Part shown: one piece after another, positions 1 to 7,506 of the stretch
Layout of the letters: each line of letters starts with the position of its first letter
Position numbering within the stretch: the first letter of the stretch is position 1
Assembly (NCBI GenBank): GCA_021845835.1
Contig: JAJZVE010000002.1
Location: 1-28,227, forward strand
Reading direction: 5' to 3'
DNA from: Pseudomonadota bacterium
Lineage (GTDB): Bacteria > Pseudomonadota > Alphaproteobacteria > Acetobacterales > Acetobacteraceae
Length of the DNA: 28,227 nucleotides
The notes under the pieces: model-generated
The model's input: the letters and a program-made list of their open reading frames with translations, nothing else
Database searches by the model: none
Told to the model about the DNA's origin: nothing
Translations under genes and position numbers: made by a program

Positions 1-1362
1 TCCCTGGCCGCGTCCGACGACGGAAGGGCCGTCACGCTGCGGCCCGGCCCGGCGCGCGTGCCCATGGTCGGCGACGAGGTGCCGCCCACGGCGGTGTGGG
101 GCTACAACGGGGCAACGCCCGGCCCCGCGCTGCGGCTGCGCCAGGGCACGCCGTTCCGCGCCACGGTCACGAACGGCCTTGCCGAGACCACCACGGTCCA
201 CTGGCACGGCATGCGTCTGCCCAATGCGATGGACGGCGTGCCCGGCCTGACGCAGAGGCCGATCCCGCCCGGCGGTCGCTTCGACTACGCCTTCACCCCG
301 CCGGATGCCGGCACGTTCTGGTACCACTCCCACGATCACAGCCTGGAGCAGATGGGCCGCGGCCTGGCCGGTGCGCTGATCGTCGAGGAGGCCGCGCCGC
401 CGGCGGTCGATCGCGAAATCCTCTGGGTTTTTCAGGACTGGCGGCTGGACCCGGATGCGCAGATCGCGCCCGGCTTCAACAACCGCATGGAAATCGCGAT
501 GGACGGGCGGGTCGGCAACACGGTCACGATCAACGGCCGCCTGCCGGAAACCCTGTACGTCCGCGCCGGCGAACGCATCCGGCTGCGGCTGCTGAACGCG
601 GCCATCGCCCGCATCATGGCGTTGCAGTTCGAGGGGCACGCCCCGGTCATCGTGGCGCTGGACGGCCAGCCTTGCGCGCCGCACACGCCGGCGGATGGCC
701 GCATCCTGCTCGGTCCCGCGATGCGGGCCGACGTGATGCTGGACATGCAGGGCGAGCCGGGCCGCCGCTATCGCGTGGTGGACGCGTTCTACGACCGGCT
801 GGCCTACACGCTGGTCCGCATCGCCTATGACGCGGCGCCGCCGTTGCGGGCGCATCTGCTGGACGCCCCCCTGCACCTGCCGGCCAATCCGGTGCCGCGC
901 CCGGACCTTGCCACCGCCATCGTCCACGAGGTTCGTCTACAGGGCGGGATGATGGGCGGCATGATGATGGGCATGGGGAACGGCGGCGGAATGATGGACG
1001 GCGGCATGATGATGGGCATGGGCGGTGCCGCCTGGGCCATCAACGGCCGCTCCATGACCGGCGATGGCAGCGCCGACATGCCGCCGCTGTTCGCGCTCGA
1101 CCGTGGCCGAAGCTGCATCCTCGATTTCCGCAACGAGACGGCATGGTGGCACCCGATGCACCTGCACGGCCACAGCTTCCAGGTGCTCGACCGCGACGGT
1201 GAGGCGGTGCCGCATGACGAATGGGGCGACACCGTCCTGGTGCGCCCGCGCGAGCGGGTGCGCGTCGCCTTCGTCGCCGACAATCCCGGTGACTGGATGC
1301 TGCATTGCCACGTCATGGAGCACCAGGTCGGCGGGCTGATGACGACACTTCGTGTGGGCTGA
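1..1362 (+). CDS. Multicopper oxidase (CueO/CopA type), 5' end outside the window
   Basis: The frame is open from the first base, so the N-terminus and any signal peptide lie upstream; 453 codons are present. The four copper-ligand blocks of multicopper oxidases are visible: HWHG (window codons 67-70), WYHSH (107-111), HPMHLHGHSF (from 384) and HCHVMEH (from 435). These hold the type 1 copper and the trinuclear T2/T3 centre. Between the second and third cupredoxin domains, 949-1022 encodes a Met/Gly-rich stretch (GGMMMGMG-like), comparable to the Met-rich segment that binds Cu(I) in CueO. The likely role is periplasmic oxidation of Cu(I) to less toxic Cu(II). The stop codon is followed after 9 bases by the DUF411 gene, which has its own GGGAGA ribosome site, so this gene heads or lies within a copper operon. 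The family assignment is firm; whether it is CueO-like or a CopA-type oxidase is not settled. Confidence 0.95.
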   Translation, partial: SLAASDDGRAVTLRPGPARVPMVGDEVPPTAVWGYNGATPGPALRLRQGTPFRATVTNGLAETTTVHWHGMRLPNAMDGVPGLTQRPIPPGGRFDYAFTPPDAGTFWYHSHDHSLEQMGRGLAGALIVEEAAPPAVDREILWVFQDWRLDPDAQIAPGFNNRMEIAMDGRVGNTVTINGRLPETLYVRAGERIRLRLLNAAIARIMALQFEGHAPVIVALDGQPCAPHTPADGRILLGPAMRADVMLDMQGEPGRRYRVVDAFYDRLAYTLVRIAYDAAPPLRAHLLDAPLHLPANPVPRPDLATAIVHEVRLQGGMMGGMMMGMGNGGGMMDGGMMMGMGGAAWAINGRSMTGDGSADMPPLFALDRGRSCILDFRNETAWWHPMHLHGHSFQVLDRDGEAVPHDEWGDTVLVRPRERVRVAFVADNPGDWMLHCHVMEHQVGGLMTTLRVG

Positions 1363-1371
1363 TGGGAGAAC

Positions 1372-1836
1372 ATGACCATGAATCGTAGGGACTTCGCGAT
1401 GCTGATGGCGGCCGCGCTGCCCGCCAGCGTGCTACTCCGGTCGCGCGCGGCGCGCGCCGCCGAGGCGATCCCGGTGACGCTCTACAAGAATCCCTCCTGC
1501 ACCTGCTGCGAGGGATACGCCCAGTATCTCGACCAGAACGGCTTCGAGGTCGATGTGCGGCCGACCAACGATCTCGCCGCGATCAGCCGCAGGGCGGGCA
1601 TTCCGTCCGACCTTGAAGGCTGCCACACGAGTTTCATCGGTGACTACGTCGTCGATGGCCACGTGCCGGTGGAGACGATCCGCAAGCTGCTCGACACGAA
1701 GCCCGCGCTCGCCGGCATCACGCTGCCCGGCATGCCGGCCGGCTCGCCCGGCATGGTCGGCGAGAAGACGGAGAAATTCACCATCTACGCCATCAGCCGC
1801 GACGGCACGCCGCCGCGTGTGTTCGACATCGTGTAG
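1372..1836 (+). CDS. DUF411 family exported metal-binding protein
   Basis: This 154-aa protein begins with a twin-arginine style leader (MNRRDFAML followed by a hydrophobic stretch and an ARAAEA cleavage region), so it is probably exported folded. The mature part matches the DUF411 family in its typical length. It has a KNPSCTCCEGY motif (C43, C45, C46) and a GCHTSFIGDYVVDGHVP block (C84, H85), both plausible soft-metal ligands. DUF411 genes are commonly found in copper and silver resistance clusters, but the biochemical role is unknown; copper binding or delivery in the periplasm is inference. The start is ATG 1372, with GGGAGA at 1364-1369; a second ATG two codons later is equally usable. 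It lies 9 bases behind the multicopper oxidase and 19 bases before the Met-rich peptide, all in one orientation. Confidence 0.9.
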   Translation: MTMNRRDFAMLMAAALPASVLLRSRAARAAEAIPVTLYKNPSCTCCEGYAQYLDQNGFEVDVRPTNDLAAISRRAGIPSDLEGCHTSFIGDYVVDGHVPVETIRKLLDTKPALAGITLPGMPAGSPGMVGEKTEKFTIYAISRDGTPPRVFDIV

Positions 1837-1855
1837 CAATCAAGGAGAAAGAGAC

Positions 1856-2146
1856 ATGAAACTCCGCGAGACACTGGCGTTCATCGCGATCGTCGCCGTA
1901 CTCGGCAGCTTCGTCGTGCCCGTACTGGCGCAGGAGTCCGGCAGCATGGAGCGTACGCCGGATCAGGGCATGGGCATGGGTCAAGGCATGATGGGCGGGG
2001 ACATGATGGGACATGGCATGATGAGCGGGGGAATGATGAGTGGAGGCATGATGGGGGGCGGGGTGATGTCCGGCATGATGGGGGGCGACGGACGGCCGAA
2101 CAGCCAGTGGCAGACGCACCCGGACGAGAACTCATCTTCGGACTGA
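1856..2146 (+). CDS. Met-rich secreted small protein, putative copper-binding peptide
   Basis: The protein has 96 residues. The start is ATG 1856, because a clear AAGGAGA (1842-1848) precedes it and it gives a complete signal peptide (hydrophobic core about residues 7-22, cleavage likely after VLA25). The longer open frame upstream overlaps the DUF411 gene and is not real. The mature part is about 71 residues with 16 methionines arranged as repeated GMM/GGMM/SGGMM units, then a hydrophilic tail (about residues 78-96). It contains no cysteine. Thioether-only clusters of this kind favour Cu(I) or Ag(I), so a periplasmic Cu(I) sponge or a carrier to the neighbouring oxidase is a reasonable inference. 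I do not recognise a named family. It is 7 bases upstream of the ScsB-like gene and is probably cotranscribed. Confidence 0.8.
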   Translation: MKLRETLAFIAIVAVLGSFVVPVLAQESGSMERTPDQGMGMGQGMMGGDMMGHGMMSGGMMSGGMMGGGVMSGMMGGDGRPNSQWQTHPDENSSSD

Positions 2147-2153
2147 GGCGCGC

Positions 2154-4268
2154 GTGCCAGTAATCCGCACCATTGCCGCTTGTCTGTTGCCGTTGCTCGC
2201 ACTGGCATCGCCGGGCGGTTCGGCGCAGGCCGCGGCGAGTGGCTGGGATCGTCAGGTGCATGGCGCGGCCCGCCTCATCTCGGCCGTCGAAGCGACGGGG
2301 ACGGGCGCGCGGATCGATGTGGGGCTGCAGCTCCGGCTCTCGCCCGGCTGGCACACGTACTGGCGCACGCCAGGCGATGCCGGGGTTGCCCCGACGATCG
2401 ACTGGAAAGGGTCGGAGAATCTGGCCGGCGTCGCGATCGCCTGGCCGGCACCGCAGCGCCTGCCGCCGCTCGGCGGGCTGGAGACCGTCGGCTTTGTGGA
2501 TGGCGTGGTGCTGCCGATCACGGTCACGCTCGCCCATCCCGGCGCGGCGCTGCACCTGCATGCCGAGGTGGACTACGCCTCCTGCAAGGAGGTGTGCATT
2601 CCGTATCATGCGAGCCTTGATCTGACACTGCCGCCCGGCCTTGCGCAGCCCGGGCCGGAGGCGAAGCTGATTGCGACGGCGCGCGCCCGCGTGCCGGGCG
2701 ACTTTGCGGCTGCGGGCCTGACCCTGCGCGGCGCCGTTGTGGCACCGGCAAAGGACGGCGCGGTGCTGTCCGTGCGTCTGGCGAGTACGGGAGCGCCGCT
2801 GCGGTCGCCCGACCTGCTCGTGGAAGGCACGCCTGATCTCTCCCCTGGCCGTCCTGAGAGTGCGCTGGCAGAGGGCGGGCGGGCGGCAACGCTGCGTGTC
2901 CCCATCCGCGGCACGACTTCCGCCTCGCTCGCCGGCAAGCCGTTGCATCTGACCGTGGTCGATGGCGCGCGCGCGGCGGAAGCCGAGACGGTTCCTGTGG
3001 CCGGCACGCTGCCGCCGTTGCCCGGCGGGATGGCGCGCACCAGTATGATTGGCATCGCTCTGCTTGGCGGGGTGATCCTGAACCTGATGCCCTGCGTGCT
3101 GCCGGTGCTGTCGCTGAAGCTGCTGGCGCTCGCCAGCTACGGTGGCGCCGCGCGCCGCACGGCACGGCTCGGGCTGCTCGCCAGTGCCGCCGGCGTGCTG
3201 GCGAGCTTCGCGGTAATCGCGCTGGCGCTGATCGCGCTGAAGGCGGCGGGGGCGGCGATCGGCTGGGGCATTCAGTTCCAGTATCCCTGGTTCCTCGCCG
3301 CGATGGCGCTGGCGACGACGCTGTTCGCCGCGAATCTCTGGAACTGGCTGCCGATTGCGCTGCCAAGCGGGCTGGCCGGCGCGCTGGGCGCGGTGCGCGG
3401 CGGCGGCTGGTTCGCCGAGGCGTTCCTGCTCGGCGCCTTCGCGACCGTGCTGGCCGCCTCCTGCTCCGCGCCGTTCGTCGGCACGGCGCTTGGCTTCGCG
3501 CTCGCCCGCGGGCCGGCCGACATCGCGCTGATCTTCGCCGCCCTCGGGCTTGGCATGGCGGCCCCGTTCCTCACCGTCGCGGCGGCGCCGGGGCTGGTCG
3601 CATGGCTGCCGCGGCCGGGGCCGTGGATGGCGTGGCTGCGGCGCGGGCTCGGGGTCGCGCTCCTGGGAACCGCCGGCTGGCTGCTGTTCGTGCTGGCGCG
3701 GGAGGCCGGGGCGGACGAGGCCCTGCTGGCGGGCGCCCTGCTGGCCGTGCTGCTGGCGATGCTCGGCTGGCGCCACGCGCGCCCGCTGCGCCGGCGGGTC
3801 GCCACCCTCGCCGCCGTCGCCGCGGCCGTCGTCGCGGTGCTGGTCCCGTCCCTGCGCGGCGGCGCCGTGCCGATCGCGCCACCAGCACAGGGCGGCGCCG
3901 TCTGGCAACGATTCGAGGAAGCGGCGCTGCCGCGGCTTGTCGCGCGGGGAAACATCGTCTTCGTGGACGTGACGGCGGCCTGGTGCCTGACCTGCAAGGT
4001 CAACGAACTGACGGTAATGGACCGCGCGCCCGTTGCGGACCGGCTGCGCGCGCCCGGCACCGTCGCGATGCGTGCCGACTGGACGCGGCCCGACCCGGTC
4101 ATCGCCGCCTATCTGCAACGCTTCGGCCGCTACGGCGTGCCGCTCGATGTCGTCTACGGGCCGGGCGCGCCCGACGGCATCGCACTGCCTGAACTGCTGA
4201 CGCGGGAGGCGGTGATGGACGCATTCCGCCGCGCCGGCGCGACGATGGCGAAGGAAGCATCGCAGTGA
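2154..4268 (+). CDS. ScsB/DsbD-like protein-disulfide reductase (thiol:disulfide interchange)
   Basis: The 704-aa, three-part protein has a signal peptide (about 1-26), a periplasmic N-terminal domain with a redox pair CKEVC (C144, C148), a DsbD-type membrane domain of about eight helices (about 295-560), and a C-terminal thioredoxin-like domain with WCLTCK (C611, C614). In the membrane domain the paired cysteines are in MPCVLP (C314) and ASCSAPF (C437), the positions that pass electrons across the membrane in DsbD. The CKEVC N-terminal domain is the form seen in ScsB-type proteins of suppressor-of-copper-sensitivity systems. The likely job is to bring cytoplasmic reducing power to the periplasm to repair copper-oxidised thiols or reduce copper chaperones. 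The start is GTG 2154 with GAGG at 2145-2148. Its TGA overlaps the start of the SCO gene by 4 bases, indicating translational coupling. Confidence 0.9.
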   Translation: MPVIRTIAACLLPLLALASPGGSAQAAASGWDRQVHGAARLISAVEATGTGARIDVGLQLRLSPGWHTYWRTPGDAGVAPTIDWKGSENLAGVAIAWPAPQRLPPLGGLETVGFVDGVVLPITVTLAHPGAALHLHAEVDYASCKEVCIPYHASLDLTLPPGLAQPGPEAKLIATARARVPGDFAAAGLTLRGAVVAPAKDGAVLSVRLASTGAPLRSPDLLVEGTPDLSPGRPESALAEGGRAATLRVPIRGTTSASLAGKPLHLTVVDGARAAEAETVPVAGTLPPLPGGMARTSMIGIALLGGVILNLMPCVLPVLSLKLLALASYGGAARRTARLGLLASAAGVLASFAVIALALIALKAAGAAIGWGIQFQYPWFLAAMALATTLFAANLWNWLPIALPSGLAGALGAVRGGGWFAEAFLLGAFATVLAASCSAPFVGTALGFALARGPADIALIFAALGLGMAAPFLTVAAAPGLVAWLPRPGPWMAWLRRGLGVALLGTAGWLLFVLAREAGADEALLAGALLAVLLAMLGWRHARPLRRRVATLAAVAAAVVAVLVPSLRGGAVPIAPPAQGGAVWQRFEEAALPRLVARGNIVFVDVTAAWCLTCKVNELTVMDRAPVADRLRAPGTVAMRADWTRPDPVIAAYLQRFGRYGVPLDVVYGPGAPDGIALPELLTREAVMDAFRRAGATMAKEASQ

Positions 4269-4936
4269 CCCGCGCCGATGATCCTCATTCCGAGAACACC
4301 ATGATCCGCACCCTTCACATCATCCGCTGGACGTCGCTCGGCCTGATCGTGCTGCTGGGACTCGCGATCGTCGTGCTGGAACTGCGCCCGCACGGGCAGG
4401 CAGCCACGGATGTGGCCGGTGGGACGGTGGCGGTGCCGGGCGGCATCACGCTCGGGGGGCCCTTTCAACTGACCGACGACAAGGGGAGGGCGGTCACGGA
4501 CGCCGATTATCGCGGGCGCTGGATGTTGGTGTTCTTCGGCTACAGCAACTGCCCGGACGAATGCCCGCTGACGCTGCAGAAGATGGCCGGCGCGTTGAGC
4601 AGGCTCGGGCCGTTCGCCGACAAGATGGCGCCGATCTTCATCACCGTCGATCCGGCGCGCGACACGCCGGAGCGGCTGAAGACCTATCTCGCCAGCTTTG
4701 ATCCGCGCATCACCGGGTTGACCGGCAGCGATGCGCGGATCGCCGCGGCGGCGAAGGCGTACCGCGTGTTCTACGCGCCCGGCAAGCATGAGGAGTCGGG
4801 CGCCGATCTGGTCAACCACTCGACCTTTCTGTACCTGATGGACCCTGCAGGCAAGTTCAGCGCACTTCTCGCGTCGGATATCGATGCCAACAGACTGGCT
4901 GGCGCTCTGGGTGCGAAGCTGAAGGTGACGCGCTGA
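4265..4936 (+). CDS. SCO1/SenC/PrrC family copper chaperone / thiol reductase
   Basis: The 223-aa protein has one N-terminal membrane helix (about residues 20-40) and a periplasmic thioredoxin-fold domain. The SCO copper site is intact: the CPDEC motif (C96, C100, within FFGYSNCPDECP) and a distal histidine H185 in VNHSTF. SCO proteins deliver Cu(I) to the CuA site of cytochrome oxidase or act as thiol reductases; here, in a resistance operon, periplasmic copper binding and redox repair is the more likely role (inference). GTG 4265 overlaps the ScsB-like stop by 4 bases and has AAGGAAG at 4251-4257, so I prefer it to ATG 4301 (residue 13), which has a weaker upstream site. The gene runs convergently into the MerR remnant, whose stop is 11 bases away. 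Confidence 0.92.
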   Translation: MTRADDPHSENTMIRTLHIIRWTSLGLIVLLGLAIVVLELRPHGQAATDVAGGTVAVPGGITLGGPFQLTDDKGRAVTDADYRGRWMLVFFGYSNCPDECPLTLQKMAGALSRLGPFADKMAPIFITVDPARDTPERLKTYLASFDPRITGLTGSDARIAAAAKAYRVFYAPGKHEESGADLVNHSTFLYLMDPAGKFSALLASDIDANRLAGALGAKLKVTR

Positions 4937-4947
4937 ACACCAGAGAC

Positions 4948-5232
4948 TTACAGACCTGTTCCGCCATGTCCGTCATGCAGGCAGTGTGCGTGCGACTGAT
5001 CGGCCAGCACATCGATGACACGGCATTCCGCCACGCGCCCGTGGCCGCACGCTGCCACCATGCGCACGAGTTCCGCCTCCAGCGAAAAGCCCAGTTCGCG
5101 CGCATGGCGGATGAAGGCAAGCCAATCGAGATGGTCCTGCGTATAGACCCGATGCCCGCCCGCTGTCCGCACGGGCGCGGGCATGACCCCGTCGCGCTCG
5201 TACCAAGCGGATCGTCTCGACCTTCGTGCCGG
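4948..5232 (-). pseudogene. MerR-family (CadR/PbrR-like) regulator remnant
   Basis: This is a decayed copy of the intact MerR gene at 17587-18036. Aligned by eye, it shows three lesions. First, the N-terminus is missing: similarity stops at 5232, after the codons for GTKVETIR, and the first 16 or so codons with the promoter are gone. Second, one extra A (CCAAGC near 5203-5206, against CCAGC in the intact copy) shifts the frame between VETIR and WYERDG. Third, 123 bp (41 codons, residues 67-107 of the intact protein) are missing at 5078-5084, exactly between what are two TCCAGCG copies in the intact gene. The lost block includes C82 and most of the dimerisation helix. The C-terminal metal loop (AACGHGRVAECR) survives. 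It cannot make a working regulator. The left border of the ABC1-kinase gene (stop at 5235) lies at the breakpoint, suggesting the truncation came with a rearrangement. Confidence 0.88.
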
Positions 5233-5234
5233 GC

Positions 5235-6893
5235 TCACAACCGCCCTGAACGGCCTGCGGCACGGACGAGCCGGATCGACAGCCAGAGGGCCAGGCCATA
5301 GCCGAGCAGCCCAAGGAGTGGAATGTTGCCCAGGACGCGCGGCCCGATGCTGTGCTGCATCAGGAGTGATGCGGCGATGAAAAGGCCGAGTGTGACCAGC
5401 GCCAGAGCCAGGCGGTTGCTGGCCCGATCGAGATGCTCCTCGAGGCTGCGCAGCCTCGGTACATCCAGGCCGATGGTAGGTGCGCCATCCGCGCGCTGTG
5501 AGCGATGCAGCCAAGCGCCGACCAGAGCCGGTATATCCTGAGCCGTCACAGCGGCCGCGGTCTGCAACCGCGCAAGTGCCGCCGACTGGTGAGACGGCTG
5601 CACCAGTGAGAGCAAGACTGCCTCCCCCCGCGCCACCAGAGTGTCGAGGACATTGAATTCAGGGTCGAGGGTGCGCAGCGCACCCTCGATCAGGAACAGG
5701 GTGCGCATCAGTACAACCAGCCGGTATGGCAGAAGAACATTTCCACCGCTCCCGAGGCGCGTTACCCGAAGGAACACATCGGCGATCGAGCAGTCCTTCA
5801 GCGGAAGCGATACGTAATCGGCCAGGACCTCCTCCATGCCGCGCGCAATCTCCGTGCGGTCCAGCACCCCGCCGAGGAGCCCGAGATCGACCGCGGAATC
5901 CACCATCCAGTCGGCATCCTGGTGGATGAAAGCCAGCAGGAATATCGCGAGGTTCCGCCGCGTACTACGGTCAAGAGATCCCACCAGACCGAAATCATGA
6001 AAGCAGATGCGTCCATCTTCCATCACAAAGAGGTTGCCAGGGTGGGGATCGCCGTGGAACAACCCGATGACGAAGAATTGCTGCAGGTAGAAATCGACCA
6101 GTACGCCGCCCAGGCGCGGGCCATCCGCCGCAACAGCGGGATCGTCGATGGAGCGACCGTGGCTCATCGCCTGGACCATCACGCCTTCGCGGCACAAATC
6201 CTCCGCGACGGGCGGGATGTAGACATCCGTCCGATCCTTGAAGGCTTCGGCGAAGCGGCGAACGTTGCGTGCTTCCTGGCGAAGATCTGTCTCCCGCTCA
6301 AGGTTGGCCCATATCTCCTCGACTAGGCGGACAGGCTGATACCGGGCGAGACCGGGCTGCAGCACGACGGCCGCCTTGAGCACATGGATAAGCAGGCGCA
6401 TGTCGCGATCGATCCGGGCGCGAATGGCCGGGCGGCGGACCTTGACGATAACTACCGTGCCATCGTGCAGCCTGGCCCGATGCACCTGCGCGATCGACGC
6501 CGCAGCCATGGGTTGCGGCTCGAACTCCGAGAAGACCGCATCGATGTTGCGGCCAAGCTCGCGTTCGATCTCCACCCGTGCCTGATCGGGTGGGAAAGGC
6601 GATGCTTGCGCCTGGAGCGTGTGCAGCGCCGCCAGATAGGCGTCGGGCAGGAGATCACGTCGCAGGCTCAAGGCTTGGCCAAGCTTGATGAAGGTCGGGC
6701 CGAGCCGGTCCAGCGAGGCGCGGAGCCGCTGTGGAAGTGCGGAGTCGCTCGCCGGCACCCCGCTCAACCGCTCGCGCGCCGCAAGCATCAGCAGCCCAGC
6801 GGCGGCCCAACCGATCCGAATAACCCGTTCACCGATCATGGCATGCTGGCCGTGGCGGCAGCAACGTGCCCCTCTGGCAGGGCACCGCGCCAT
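5235..6893 (-). CDS. ABC1/UbiB-family atypical kinase-like protein
   Basis: The 552-aa protein has the UbiB/ABC1 signature set: the KxGQ motif (KLGQ, residues 70-73), the Ala-rich nucleotide loop (AAASIAQVH, 130-138), the ion-pair lysine in VKVRRP (about 151), the catalytic loop HGDPHPGN (H280) and the DFG-like HDFGLVG (D300). Two hydrophobic segments near the C-terminus (about 495-545) fit the membrane anchor of UbiB proteins. In the family these proteins act as ATPases supporting ubiquinone biosynthesis or lipid handling. This copy lies among metal genes with no ubi genes nearby, so its substrate is unknown. ATG 6893 directly follows an in-frame TAG; ATG 6839 (residue 19) is an alternative, and neither has a strong ribosome site. 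It is last in a minus-strand run that begins with the DUF305 gene. Confidence 0.9.
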   Translation of the reverse strand: MARCPARGARCCRHGQHAMIGERVIRIGWAAAGLLMLAARERLSGVPASDSALPQRLRASLDRLGPTFIKLGQALSLRRDLLPDAYLAALHTLQAQASPFPPDQARVEIERELGRNIDAVFSEFEPQPMAAASIAQVHRARLHDGTVVIVKVRRPAIRARIDRDMRLLIHVLKAAVVLQPGLARYQPVRLVEEIWANLERETDLRQEARNVRRFAEAFKDRTDVYIPPVAEDLCREGVMVQAMSHGRSIDDPAVAADGPRLGGVLVDFYLQQFFVIGLFHGDPHPGNLFVMEDGRICFHDFGLVGSLDRSTRRNLAIFLLAFIHQDADWMVDSAVDLGLLGGVLDRTEIARGMEEVLADYVSLPLKDCSIADVFLRVTRLGSGGNVLLPYRLVVLMRTLFLIEGALRTLDPEFNVLDTLVARGEAVLLSLVQPSHQSAALARLQTAAAVTAQDIPALVGAWLHRSQRADGAPTIGLDVPRLRSLEEHLDRASNRLALALVTLGLFIAASLLMQHSIGPRVLGNIPLLGLLGYGLALWLSIRLVRAAGRSGRL

Positions 6894-6959
6894 AGCTACT
6901 GCATGAGCCGAGCCGGGACGACCGGCTGCAGCCGCGCTCGTTCGACAACCGGCATGCGC

Positions 6960-7499
6960 TCATTGATGAGGGCGGTCGTAGGTGAAGTCGAAGGTTGCCG
7001 GCGAACCGCCGGCCCGAGTGACAACGATGCGGACAACATAGCGTGCCATCGGTGGCAAGGCGAAATATCCACCGTAGGTCACGACGCCGGCGATTGGCAT
7101 CGGCGCAAGTTGCCTGGTTTGACCGACTAGACCCGCCTCGGCGACACGGGCGCTGACCGTGGCATCCGACACGCGCTGGCCGTTCGCTGCATCGAAAATG
7201 GCGACGATGAGATGAAACTCGTCGCGACCGCTCGGCTTGCCGCCATGCATCATCGTTTCCGGATAGCCCTTGATGATGGCGGCCGGGAGAAGCCCGATAT
7301 ACACGGTCAGGCCCTCCGCTGTCTGAACCTGCGAAGGCCCGGCCGCATGCGCCGAACAGGATGCTCCGAGCGCGAACAGCACCGCGAGCAGCGTCACCGC
7401 CAGCAACCTGAGCAACCCGTCCGTCGCGCGGCAGCGGCCGGGTCGGATCGCAGCCCGCGCAAGGCGGGTGACGGGAAGGTTGGTGTGGTCGCTGTTCAT
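6960..7499 (-). CDS. Exported protein of unknown function
   Basis: The 179-aa protein starts at ATG 7499 (MNSDHTNLP); ATG 7520 or 7553 in the same frame are possible but would overlap the MFS stop at 7507. After about 30 basic residues comes a hydrophobic segment (LLAVTLLAVLFALGAS, about residues 31-46) and an AHAAG cleavage-like site, so it is exported or membrane-anchored. The mature part of about 120 residues looks like an all-beta domain: it begins LTVYIGLLPAAII, has a HGGKPSGRDEFHLIVAIFD stretch and ends with alternating hydrophobic strands (YVVRIVVTRAG, ATFDFTYDR). This resembles the general look of YtkA/FixH-like periplasmic beta-sandwiches, but I do not recognise a family. The conserved-looking Met/His segment ETMMHGG could bind metal (speculation). 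It follows the MFS gene by only 7 bases, so it is probably its partner. Confidence 0.75.
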   Translation of the reverse strand: MNSDHTNLPVTRLARAAIRPGRCRATDGLLRLLAVTLLAVLFALGASCSAHAAGPSQVQTAEGLTVYIGLLPAAIIKGYPETMMHGGKPSGRDEFHLIVAIFDAANGQRVSDATVSARVAEAGLVGQTRQLAPMPIAGVVTYGGYFALPPMARYVVRIVVTRAGGSPATFDFTYDRPHQ

Positions 7500-7506
7500 G
7501 GGGTTC

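Noticed and set aside
949..1022. GGMM-coding repeats read as a DNA microsatellite
   Set aside because: Codons vary between units and the frame is kept, so selection acts on the protein (Met-rich copper segment).
1881..4118. A 745-codon open frame on the minus strand
   Set aside because: It lies antisense to the ScsB-like gene, is Arg/Gln/Gly-rich with no domain, and follows from high GC at third positions of the real gene.
6923..6934. 12-bp palindrome CGGCTGCAGCCG before the ABC1-kinase gene
   Set aside because: Such GC palindromes are expected by chance in DNA this GC-rich; nothing else supports a site.
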